DNA of 34,830 bases from JAUVAV01 sp965371665 (GTDB lineage Bacteria > Oederibacteriota > JAAXVQ01 > JAUVAV01), in the NCBI GenBank assembly GCA_965371665.1, contig CBDUZI010000023.1, forward strand, positions 1 to 34,830, given 5' to 3'. Made by a program: the position numbers and the translations under genes. Shown in pieces: positions 18,115 through 25,421 of the stretch (position 1 is the first letter of the stretch; each line of letters begins with the position of its first letter). The notes under the pieces were generated by a model. It had not been told where the DNA came from, ran no database searches, and worked only from the letters and a program-made list of their open reading frames with translations.

Positions 18115-19332
18115 GTGAATTACTTGGAAATGGACAAAATGCTTAAAATAATCCGCCGGGGATGCGCGGAGATTATCAGTGAAGCCGAACTTAGAGAAAA
18201 AATGAAACCCGGCGTGTGTTTAAAAATAAAGTACGGCGCTGATCCTTCTGCCCCGGATATTCACCTGGGGCATACCGTAGTTTTAAGGAAACTGCGTCAG
18301 CTGCAGGAAATGGGCCATACCGTCCAGTTTTTAATCGGGGATTTTACCGGAATGATCGGAGATCCCACCGGACGTTCCACCACCCGTCCTCCGCTCAGCC
18401 AGGAAGAGATTAAGCTCAACGCGCAGACCTACCAGGAGCAGGTTTTTAAAATACTGCTTCCGGAACAGACCGAAGTGGTTTACAACAGCACCTGGTGTAA
18501 TGCCATGAACTTTTCTGAAGTGGTTCGGTTGGCCGCCCGGTATACGGTGGCGCGGCTCATGGAGCGCGATGACTTTGAAAAACGCTTTCGGGAAGGCCGG
18601 CCGATAGGTGTGCACGAATTGTTGTATCCTCTCATTCAAGGCTATGATTCAGTTGTGCTGAAGTCGGATATTGAACTTTGTGGAACCGACCAGATATTCA
18701 ACTGTCTCGTGGCCCGGTCGCTGCAGCAGGATTATGGACAATTGCCGGAAGTTATCGTAGCCATGCCCCTTTTAGAAGGGTTGGATGGAGTTAAAAAAAT
18801 GTCCAAAAGTTTGGGCAATTACGTGGGAGTGACAGATCCTCCGCAAGAAATGTTTGGAAAATTAATGAGTATTCCGGATAATTTAATGTTTAAATATTTT
18901 GAATTATTAACGGATATTGAGCTTGGCAGCCTGGAAAATATACGCCAGGGTTTAAAAGCTAATAATCTTCATCCCCGGAAGGTTAAGGCTGAATTAGCCG
19001 GTAGAATTGTGAGCCAATATCACGGTGAAAAAGCCGCTCAACTTGCACTCCAGGAGTTCGACCGGATATTTAAAGACCGGGAATTGCCCGCGGACATTCC
19101 TGAAAAAATTATATCGGCATCAAAGTTAAAAGACGGTAAAATATGGGTAATAAAGTTGCTGTACGAAATAGGATTAGTAGCCTCTAAAGCGGAAGGCCAA
19201 AGAATGGTATATCAAGGCGCGGTATTAATCAATCAGGAAAAGGTTATAGATCATAGGCAGGATGTTTTAATTAGAAATGGTTTGGTCATTCAAATTGGAA
19301 AAAGAAAATTTGGCCGGATTCGCATAGTATAA
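18115..19332 (+). CDS. tyrS: Tyrosyl-tRNA synthetase
   Basis: Charges tRNA-Tyr with tyrosine. It is a 405-residue class I synthetase with the HIGH-type motif HLGH (50-53) and KMSKS at 228-232. Family blocks include KYGADPSAPDIHLGH, FLIGDFTGMIGDPTGR and LCGTDQIFN. An S4-like RNA-binding domain closes the protein (about 340-405, EGQRMVYQGAVLIN). The sequence before HIGH and the KMSKS context resemble the TyrZ-type subgroup more than E. coli TyrS, which is an inference from motifs only. The start is uncertain: GTG 18115 lies 1 nt after AGGAG, TTG 18124 lies at better spacing, and ATG 18130 is further on. It is likely monocistronic. A sigma-70-like promoter for the next gene follows it. Confidence 0.95.
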   Translation: MNYLEMDKMLKIIRRGCAEIISEAELREKMKPGVCLKIKYGADPSAPDIHLGHTVVLRKLRQLQEMGHTVQFLIGDFTGMIGDPTGRSTTRPPLSQEEIKLNAQTYQEQVFKILLPEQTEVVYNSTWCNAMNFSEVVRLAARYTVARLMERDDFEKRFREGRPIGVHELLYPLIQGYDSVVLKSDIELCGTDQIFNCLVARSLQQDYGQLPEVIVAMPLLEGLDGVKKMSKSLGNYVGVTDPPQEMFGKLMSIPDNLMFKYFELLTDIELGSLENIRQGLKANNLHPRKVKAELAGRIVSQYHGEKAAQLALQEFDRIFKDRELPADIPEKIISASKLKDGKIWVIKLLYEIGLVASKAEGQRMVYQGAVLINQEKVIDHRQDVLIRNGLVIQIGKRKFGRIRIV

Positions 19333-19380
19333 TAAGCTTATCAATAATACAAAAAAACTACAAAAACAATGAGTATAAAC

Positions 19381-19408
19381 TTGACAAAAAAGGTAGTTAT
19401 AGTATAAT
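19381..19408 (+). promoter_or_regulatory. Sigma-70-type promoter for the MerR-GGDEF gene
   Basis: A perfect TTGACA at 19381 is separated by 16 nt from a perfect TATAAT at 19403-19408, in an AT-rich stretch. Transcription would start near 19415, giving a leader of about 85 nt. This is the strongest promoter match in the window. MerR regulators often act on spacers between such boxes, so autoregulation is possible but unproven. Confidence 0.85.
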
Positions 19409-19500
19409 ACGTTTGTAAATGGAAATTTTGCGTGTTGTAATTTGTTATATTCTTAAAAATTATATCTTCTTTAAAAAAAAAGTAAAGGGTGGTTTTGATC

Positions 19501-20370
19501 ATGAAAGATAGACTGGTAGGTATCGGCGCTACGGCAAAATTAAGCGGCTTATCGGAAAGAACACTACGTTACTGGGAAAGTCTTGGCCTTATTTCTCCTG
19601 TGCGTGTGCCTTCTGGACATAGAAAGTACACTAAGACCATGGTGAAGAAAATTATTTCCCTCAAAGAAACCCTGGAGAGTAATAATTTAAGAATTAATGA
19701 CTTAATAACTTCCTCGGTTTTTTTACAAGATGAAATGTTGAAGAGAAAAGTCAAAGATATTCATCAATTCAATATTGGTTCCGAAATGGAAGAGGAATAT
19801 GCCGCTACCAAGGGAGCCACCCGGGTTCATCCGCTTACCAATCTGCCTGACCATTTCTTTGTTCAGCAGGAAATTGACCGTCGGCTTTCCGAAAGGGTTA
19901 AAACCGCGATTTGCTATATAGATCTTGACAATTTGCGGGCCTATAATTTGCGCTATGGTTATCAGCGCGGCGATAAGCTGCTGAAATTTACCGCTTTGGT
20001 TATTTATGATGTTACCCGGGATTACGGCAATCCGACCGATGTCATCGGGCACTTAGGCGGAGATAATTTTATGATAGTGACCACGCCTGAAAAATATGCC
20101 TTGATATGTTCCAAGCTAATTGAAAATTTTGAGCAGTTGATCGCTCAACAATATGATAAAGAAGATCGTAAGCAGGGGTATATTATAAATATTAACCGGA
20201 AAGGCGAGGTCTTAAAATATGGAATAATGCCTCTCACCATAGGCGTAGTGACCAATGAACGCCGTAGTTTGGCGCATTGCGCTCAAATTGACGATATCGC
20301 CAATGAACTTAAACAATATGCTCAAAAAATGAAAAAAAGCGACTTTATAGTGGATAAACGCTCTGCTTAA
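19501..20370 (+). CDS. MerR-type DNA-binding domain fused to a GGDEF-like domain
   Basis: A 289-residue predicted transcription factor. Residues 5-75 match the MerR winged helix-turn-helix (IGATAKLSGLSERTLRYWESLGLISPVR, then GHRKYT). A linker follows, then a GGDEF-like domain (about 108-285) with HPLTNLPDHFF, metal-site-like YIDLDN (Asp141) and GHLGGDNF. The signature is GGDNF (186-190), so the Glu normally needed for cyclase activity is Asn. No RxxD site is obvious. The domain may bind GTP or cyclic di-GMP as a ligand rather than make it, which is inference. ATG 19501 has AAAGGGTGG 8 nt upstream, and the in-frame GTG at 19489 overlaps that site. With its own strong promoter and terminator it forms a single-gene unit. 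Its target is unknown. Confidence 0.85.
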   Translation: MKDRLVGIGATAKLSGLSERTLRYWESLGLISPVRVPSGHRKYTKTMVKKIISLKETLESNNLRINDLITSSVFLQDEMLKRKVKDIHQFNIGSEMEEEYAATKGATRVHPLTNLPDHFFVQQEIDRRLSERVKTAICYIDLDNLRAYNLRYGYQRGDKLLKFTALVIYDVTRDYGNPTDVIGHLGGDNFMIVTTPEKYALICSKLIENFEQLIAQQYDKEDRKQGYIININRKGEVLKYGIMPLTIGVVTNERRSLAHCAQIDDIANELKQYAQKMKKSDFIVDKRSA

Positions 20371-20433
20371 AAATATGCTTCTATAAAAAAAGAGGGCGAT
20401 AAACACGCCCTCCTTTTTTATAGAAGCATATTT
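20371..20433. terminator. Bidirectional intrinsic terminator
   Basis: A long stem of about 28 bp has arms at 20371-20398 and 20406-20433 (AATATGCTTCTATAAAAAAA, then GAGGGCG) and a loop of about 7 nt. A- and T-runs inside the stem suit both strands. It lies between the MerR-GGDEF stop and the 3' end of the convergent tRNA-Leu gene and probably serves both. Confidence 0.9.
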
Positions 20434-20434
20434 T

Positions 20435-20522
20435 TGGTGCCGGAGGTCGGACTTGAACCGACATGCCCGCGAAAGGCGGAGGATTTTGAGTCCTCTGCGT
20501 CTACCAATTTCACCACTCCGGC
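20435..20522 (-). tRNA. tRNA-Leu(CAA)
   Basis: The minus strand begins GCCGGAGTGGTGAAATTGGT. The acceptor GCCGGAG pairs with CTCCGGC, and the anticodon stem GAGGA/TCCTC encloses CTCAAAA with anticodon CAA, reading UUG. It has a long class II variable arm (CGCCTTTCGCGGGC region), GGTTCAAGTCC in the T arm, and an encoded ACCA end. Confidence 0.96.
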
Positions 20523-20704
20523 CGGAGCGCATTATCTTAAGCAAAACCCGTTTATTTGTCAACAGATAGTACATTGGATATCAGGATGCGCGTCCTCCCC
20601 TCGGCCTTCCCGCTTTAATCCGCCGGATTAGTAAAAACCAAAAAAATATTGGAATTAAAGAAAATAAGCAAGTAACGGCGAATAAAACAAAGAGGGTTTT
20701 TACC

Positions 20705-20734
20705 TTGACACTGAATAAATATGAATGATACTAT
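20705..20734 (+). promoter_or_regulatory. Probable sigma-70 promoter of the TPR/ExeA-like operon
   Basis: TTGACA at 20705-20710 is followed after 16-18 nt by GATACT/TACTAT (20727-20734), a fair -10 element. The start codon at 20776 is about 40 nt downstream. The rest of the gap 20523-20704 shows no gene. Confidence 0.6.
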
Positions 20735-20775
20735 ACAAAATCTATATTTGGGTTTATATTGGAGCGCATAGAGTA

Positions 20776-22878
20776 ATGGATAAAAAATCATTGATTAAAT
20801 CTGCCTATCTTCATTTTCGAGATGGACGTTTTGAGCAAGCCATCAAGGAATACCATGAGATTCTGAAAATGGATCCGTCGGACATCAATGCCTTGAATAT
20901 GCTGGGGGATGTTTTTTCACGGAGAGGCAAGATAACCGAGGCATTAGATTATTATAAGCAGGCGGTTCAGATTTTTCATCGGCAGGGCGCCAAGGAAAAG
21001 GTGGAGATTATACTTCGCAAGATGAGCAAACTGGATCCGGATAGTATGGAAGAAATTGTTGCCTCCATGGAGGAGAAGAAAACCCGGAATCAAATTCCGG
21101 CGTCGTCGCAGGAAGACGAGGCGGTTAGCAGTTTAAGACAGGCAATTGCTAAGGAACCTAAAAATTTCGAGAACTACCAAAAATTGGGGGATTTACTGGC
21201 TAAACAAGGGAAAAAAACCGAGGCGGCGGAACAATACTTAGTCATCGGAAACGCTCTCTATACCAACCGTATGTTTACTAAAGCCCAGGTGGTTTTTCAA
21301 CGCATTTTGAAATTGACGCCCAACAACTTGCAGGCGCATATCGCGTTGGGTGAAATTTATGGCAAAGAAGGCTCGGATTCGGATGCTAAAAAGGAGTTTT
21401 TAGTGGTGGCCGAGCAGTTTATTCGCCAGGGCAATCTGGATCGCGGCCAATTATTCGCCCAGAAGGCGATCCAGCTTAAGAGTATAGAGGCTCATTATTA
21501 TTTGGGATTAGTCTACTATCAAAAGGAAGAGATGAAAAAGGCCTGCAGTGAGTTTGAAACGCTGCTTAAATTCAAAGTCAGTCATCAAGGCGCATTGACG
21601 CATTTGGCCCAGATATTTATTGATTCCGGTCAATTTTCTGAGGCCTTCGCCCTCTATGGGCGATTAGTGAAAATCGACCTAAAAAATGCCGATGCCCTGG
21701 AAAAAATGGCGGAAACCGCCATACGGCTGGAAAAAATGGATGTGGCCAGGGATAAATTTATTCAGGCCATGGATACTTTTGCCGCTGATGAGCAATGGGA
21801 ACGGGCAGCCTCCTGCGCCAACCAGGCGATTAAGCTTGATCCGCAAAACCATCAACTGTATTTAAAATTAGCGGATGCTTCATATAATGCCGGTTTGGAA
21901 CACCAGGCAGGTGAAGCCTGTATCGCTCTGGCCGAGGTTTTAGAGGCTGAAGGGAAAACCCAGGAAGCCGGAAAAATGCGATCCAAAGCCGGGGAATTAA
22001 TGGGTGAGGTGCCGGAGGCGCCCTCTCCCCAAACCGGGAAAGAAGACCCGGTTTCGCTAAGCGAGAAACTTTCTGAGCCCCAGAAGAGTGCTCCCTCCGG
22101 GCAAGACGATACTCAGATGATGATGAATCTTGCCGACACGTATGTCCGGCAGAATTCCCTGGACGAAGCTATAGAGATATATCAAAGAATTCTCAAAGCC
22201 GATCCGAATAATAAAAAAGTTAAAAAAGCTTTAACCCTCGTTTATGCCATGTTCGCCGGCATCAATCTGGAGAACGCGGGGCTTGCCAAAGCTTCCGGTC
22301 AAGACGTCGTGGTTTCCCGAGATGAGCGCGAGGAGCAGCGGGAACAGCGGGAGGCACGTGAAAGGGCACAGCGCGAAGCACAGGTGAGATCTCATCGGAG
22401 CGCGGCAGCAGAGACGCCCATGGCCGCCAAATCTTCCGCCCAAAAGCGGGAGTTTTTTGAGTCGGTTGGCAATACCAAGGAAGACCAGATCGATGGCGAA
22501 CCGCAGGATGAATTCATGACTGTGACGGTGGCGGAGATATATACCAAGCAGGGTCTTTTAAGCGAAGCGCTTAAAATTTATCAAAAAATTCTGGAGATGG
22601 AACCGGGAAACCAGGAAGCGCAAGGGAAAAAACAGGAACTACAGAAGAGCATGACGGAACAGGAAAAATTGCGGCAACAGGTGGAAAAACCGGCATCGCC
22701 CAGCCGATCGTCGGGGAATAAACCGGCTTTATCTTCAAAGGCCGCGTCTGCCGCCAAAGAGCCGGAAATGGAGCAGCCGGATTCCAGCCGGTCTTCGCGA
22801 AAAAAACGGGGCGGAGGGGACGACCAGGACACCCCCCCGGCAGGCAAAGGGCGCCGGGGGCGCGTTTCTTATGTTTAA
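20776..22878 (+). CDS. Tetratricopeptide repeat protein with a basic C-terminal motif
   Basis: A 700-residue cytoplasmic scaffold-like protein with no signal peptide. TPR units fill most of residues 1-400 (FRDGRFEQAIKEYHEILKMDPSD, ALNMLGDVFSRRGKITEALDYYKQA and similar). More lie near 450-490 (LDEAIEIYQRILKADPNN) and 590-620 (LSEALKIYQKILEMEPGN). Between them are charged, low-complexity linkers (EEQREQREARERAQREAQ). The protein ends in a Lys/Arg-rich tail finishing GRRGRVSYV, a type of C terminus I associate with TPR proteins in deltaproteobacteria-like genomes. ATG 20776 follows GGAG at 11 nt, and the in-frame ATG at 20725 lies inside the promoter region. The ExeA-like ATPase gene starts 17 nt after it, so the two probably act together. 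Confidence 0.85.
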   Translation: MDKKSLIKSAYLHFRDGRFEQAIKEYHEILKMDPSDINALNMLGDVFSRRGKITEALDYYKQAVQIFHRQGAKEKVEIILRKMSKLDPDSMEEIVASMEEKKTRNQIPASSQEDEAVSSLRQAIAKEPKNFENYQKLGDLLAKQGKKTEAAEQYLVIGNALYTNRMFTKAQVVFQRILKLTPNNLQAHIALGEIYGKEGSDSDAKKEFLVVAEQFIRQGNLDRGQLFAQKAIQLKSIEAHYYLGLVYYQKEEMKKACSEFETLLKFKVSHQGALTHLAQIFIDSGQFSEAFALYGRLVKIDLKNADALEKMAETAIRLEKMDVARDKFIQAMDTFAADEQWERAASCANQAIKLDPQNHQLYLKLADASYNAGLEHQAGEACIALAEVLEAEGKTQEAGKMRSKAGELMGEVPEAPSPQTGKEDPVSLSEKLSEPQKSAPSGQDDTQMMMNLADTYVRQNSLDEAIEIYQRILKADPNNKKVKKALTLVYAMFAGINLENAGLAKASGQDVVVSRDEREEQREQREARERAQREAQVRSHRSAAAETPMAAKSSAQKREFFESVGNTKEDQIDGEPQDEFMTVTVAEIYTKQGLLSEALKIYQKILEMEPGNQEAQGKKQELQKSMTEQEKLRQQVEKPASPSRSSGNKPALSSKAASAAKEPEMEQPDSSRSSRKKRGGGDDQDTPPAGKGRRGRVSYV

Positions 22879-22895
22879 GGAAGGAGGGTGTGTTT

Positions 22896-23726
22896 TTGAG
22901 CTATGAAGCCTTTTTCAAGCTAAAAGGACAACCGTTTTCCAACGCACCGGAGCCCCGTTTTTTTTATGAAAGCCGGCAGCATGCCGAAGCGCTGATTAGG
23001 ATGATGCATTGTATTCAAACCATGAAAGGCCTCTCGGTTATGTTAGGGGAACTGGGCTGCGGCAAGACTTTATTAGCCCGTAAGCTGCTGGAAAACCTGG
23101 AAAATGATGGAGAATATGAAGCCGCCTTGCTGGTAATCATTCATTCCGAAATTACCGCGGAATGGCTGTTGCGTAAAATAGCGCTGCAACTCGGGGTTGA
23201 AGATCCCGGTGAAAAAAAAGCGGTAATCCTTCCCGCTTTATGTGAACGTCTTATGGATATCCACGAATCGGGAAAAAAAGCTGTGGTAATTATTGATGAA
23301 GCCAACATGTTGGTCAGCCGGGGAATTTTCGAAGAGTTCCGGGGATTGCTGAATCTTGAAGTGCCGGGTCAAAAACTCCTCTCCATAGTCCTGGTCGGGC
23401 TTCCGGAGTTGGAGCAAAATATTGCGCTCGATCCTCCGCTGCGGCAGCGTATAGCCTTGAAATTTATTCTTCCGAGCCTTAAAGAAGAGGACGTGGTGGA
23501 GTATATCCGCCACCGGATAACCATTGTCGGGGGCGAATCTGAAATGTTTTCTTCCGGCGCCTTCCGGATGGTGTACCAATATTCCCAAGGGATACCGCGT
23601 TTAATCAACACTATTTGCGATAATGCTTTATTGGAATGTTTTTTAATCCAAAAGGAAAGAGTGGATGAAGAGGTTATCGTGGGAGTGGGGAATGATCTGG
23701 GTTTGGCAGCCGGGGATAAAGCTTGA
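22896..23726 (+). CDS. ExeA/GspA-like AAA ATPase
   Basis: A 276-residue ATPase of the ExeA family. Members work with type II secretion (GspA/ExeA), pilus or exopolysaccharide export systems, and relatives serve transposition. The N terminus MSYEAFFKLKGQPFSN followed by EPRFFYES is the family's opening motif. Walker A GELGCGKT (51-58), Walker B VVIIDEAN (Asp134-Glu135), an arginine-finger region PPLRQRIALKF and the C-terminal helical lid QGIPRLINTICDNALLEC follow. No peptidoglycan-binding or membrane segment is present, unlike full GspA, so it resembles the short ATPases linked to polysaccharide or PEP-CTERM clusters. I chose TTG 22896 because AAGGAGGG stands 8 nt upstream and the family start then fits. 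GTG 22890 would be only 2 nt from it. No secretion genes are in the window. Confidence 0.88.
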   Translation: MSYEAFFKLKGQPFSNAPEPRFFYESRQHAEALIRMMHCIQTMKGLSVMLGELGCGKTLLARKLLENLENDGEYEAALLVIIHSEITAEWLLRKIALQLGVEDPGEKKAVILPALCERLMDIHESGKKAVVIIDEANMLVSRGIFEEFRGLLNLEVPGQKLLSIVLVGLPELEQNIALDPPLRQRIALKFILPSLKEEDVVEYIRHRITIVGGESEMFSSGAFRMVYQYSQGIPRLINTICDNALLECFLIQKERVDEEVIVGVGNDLGLAAGDKA

Positions 23727-23751
23727 CAAGTTTTGGGCGGATTATTAGAAT
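23723..23751 (+). promoter_or_regulatory. Sigma-70-type promoter of the tRNA-Gly/tRNA-Cys unit
   Basis: TTGACA at 23723-23728, a 17-nt spacer and TAGAAT at 23746-23751 give a start near 23758, about 8 nt before tRNA-Gly. The -35 box overlaps the stop codon of the ExeA-like gene. Confidence 0.85.
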
Positions 23752-23765
23752 ACAGCCCGTTTTAG

Positions 23766-23840
23766 GCGGGAATAGCTCAGTGGTAGAGCGCTACCTTGCC
23801 AAGGTAGATGTCGTGGGTTCAAGTCCCATTTCCCGCTCCA
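23766..23840 (+). tRNA. tRNA-Gly(GCC)
   Basis: Starts GCGGGAATAGCTCAGTGGTA. The anticodon arm CTACC-TTGCCAA-GGTAG has anticodon GCC, the T arm contains GGTTCAAGTCC, the acceptor closes with TTCCCGC, and TCCA is encoded at the 3' end. Confidence 0.97.
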
Positions 23841-23885
23841 GAAATTAACCTGCCGGTTAGATGGCAAACCGACGGATTTATATTG

Positions 23886-23959
23886 GGCGGCATCGCCAAG
23901 CGGTAAGGCCAGGGTCTGCAAAACCCTTATCCTCGGTTCGACTCCGAGTGCCGCCTCCA
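23886..23959 (+). tRNA. tRNA-Cys(GCA)
   Basis: Starts GGCGGCATCGCCAAGCGGTA. The anticodon arm AGGGT-CTGCAAA-ACCCT has anticodon GCA, the T arm contains GGTTCGACTCC, the acceptor closes with TGCCGCC, and TCCA is encoded. It lies 45 nt after tRNA-Gly and was probably processed from the same transcript. Confidence 0.97.
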
Positions 23960-23967
23960 GAGCCTCC

Positions 23968-23980
23968 GGGGGGGGGGGGG
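23968..23980 (+). repeat. Thirteen-G homopolymer in the leader of the NtrC-type gene
   Basis: An uninterrupted run of 13 G lies between the tRNA-Cys CCA end and the AGGAGG ribosome-binding site (23981-23986). Such tracts slip easily, so its length may vary between cells or be misread in sequencing. Confidence 0.85.
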
Positions 23981-23998
23981 AGGAGGGTAAACATCCAA

Positions 23999-25399
23999 AT
24001 GGAAAGTCAAAAAAAAATCTTAATTGTGGATGATGAACCGGAACATTGTGCCATTATATCACAGGCTCTAATGGATGGGGGTTATATTACCCGAACAGCC
24101 TATAATGGTCCTCAGGCGGTGGAGGCCGGCCGGGAAGAGCGTTTTGATATTTATCTAATGGATATCCGAATGCAGCCTTGGGATGGGATGCGGGTTCTGG
24201 AAGAAATACGAAAGCTGCATGCGGATGCGCAAGTTATAATGCTTACTGCTTTCAGTGATGTGGAAATTGCGGTCAGATGCATGAAGTTGGGAGCCTGCGA
24301 TTTTCTTAACAAGCCCATTAACCTGGAAGAGTTGCTTATCACCGTGGCCAATGCCCTAAAGTCCAAGGCGCTGCAACAAGAAGTTCTAACTCTCAGGAAG
24401 CAAATAGAGATTGATCGGAGTCCGGAACAACTATTGGGTGAATCCCCAAAGATGAAGGAACTTCTGAGGATTATCGAGCATATAGCTTCGCATGAGATTA
24501 CAGTTATGATTCGCGGAGAGTCAGGGACAGGCAAAGAATTGACGGCCCGTGCCTTGCATGCCCAAAGTCCACGAAGCAAGGCACCTTTTGTTTCAGTGGA
24601 CTGCGCTACTCTGCCGGAAAGCCTGGTGGAAAGCGAACTCTTTGGATATGAACGCGGCGCTTTTACCGGCGCTACCGCCAGGAAAACCGGGCGTTTTGAG
24701 CATGCGGCTGATGGGACTCTCTTTCTGGACGAGATAGGCAATCTTCCCCTGCCGGTGCAGGTCAAAATGCTTAGGGTGCTCCAGGAACGGAAGTTTCAAC
24801 GCTTGGGCGGCAAAGAGGAGCAGTCTTTCAAAGCTGCTGTTATTACCGCTACTAATATTAACCTGGAGGAGGCTATTCGGGAGGGGCGCTTTCGCGAAGA
24901 CCTTTACTACCGCATAAATGAATTTATGCTGCGCCTGCCCCCCTTGCGGGAGCGGCATGAAGATATTCCCCAGTTGGTTAAACATTTCTTGAATAATTTT
25001 AACTTTCAGTTTAATAAGTCGGTGAAGGATGTTTGTCCGGAAGTCATGTCTTGGTTTGGGCAGTACACCTGGCCGGGAAATGTCAGGGAACTTAAAAATG
25101 TTCTAAAACGGGCAGTAATAATGGCAAGTGAGAGGGTGGAAATCGGGCATCTTCCGGAGAACCAATTAGCTGAACTGAAAATATCGGATAAGCCGCCCTC
25201 TTCGCCAGAACCGGCCTGGTCCGAAATAAGTGTAAGCTCGCTGAAAGAAATTGTGAAACGCGAGGTTTCTAACACTGAATCCCGGGTTATTCGGGACACT
25301 TTGGAAGCCGCTCATTGGAACAAAACTATAACCGCCAAAAAGCTGGAAATAAACTATAAAACACTCTATAATAAAATGAAAGAATATGGTCTGGCATGA
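23999..25399 (+). CDS. NtrC-family sigma-54-dependent response regulator
   Basis: A 466-residue activator of sigma-54 RNA polymerase. The receiver domain (1-120) has DDE (11-13), phosphorylated Asp55 and Lys105. The AAA+ domain (about 143-380) has Walker A GESGTGKE (173-180), the sigma-54 contact loop GAFTGA (220-225), Walker B LFLDEI (241-246) and FREDLYYRIN. A Fis-type helix-turn-helix ends the protein (VIRDTLEAAHWNKTITAKKL, then YKTLYNKMKEYG). The frame is open back to 23861, but that would run through tRNA-Cys. ATG 23999 follows AGGAGG at 12 nt. It starts only 39 nt after tRNA-Cys with no terminator between, so it is probably read from the tRNA promoter. No cognate kinase is adjacent. The large histidine kinase at 4795 or one outside the window are candidates. 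Confidence 0.95.
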   Translation: MESQKKILIVDDEPEHCAIISQALMDGGYITRTAYNGPQAVEAGREERFDIYLMDIRMQPWDGMRVLEEIRKLHADAQVIMLTAFSDVEIAVRCMKLGACDFLNKPINLEELLITVANALKSKALQQEVLTLRKQIEIDRSPEQLLGESPKMKELLRIIEHIASHEITVMIRGESGTGKELTARALHAQSPRSKAPFVSVDCATLPESLVESELFGYERGAFTGATARKTGRFEHAADGTLFLDEIGNLPLPVQVKMLRVLQERKFQRLGGKEEQSFKAAVITATNINLEEAIREGRFREDLYYRINEFMLRLPPLRERHEDIPQLVKHFLNNFNFQFNKSVKDVCPEVMSWFGQYTWPGNVRELKNVLKRAVIMASERVEIGHLPENQLAELKISDKPPSSPEPAWSEISVSSLKEIVKREVSNTESRVIRDTLEAAHWNKTITAKKLEINYKTLYNKMKEYGLA

Positions 25400-25421
25400 T
25401 GAAAGCGGCTGGGGGTCCCTG

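Noticed and set aside
23861..23998. Upstream extension of the NtrC-type gene
   Set aside because: It would translate through tRNA-Cys and the poly-G tract; the receiver domain begins right after ATG 23999.
24151..24765. A 204-codon open frame antisense to the NtrC-type gene
   Set aside because: Ser/Arg-rich shadow of the AAA+ coding region, with no independent start signals.
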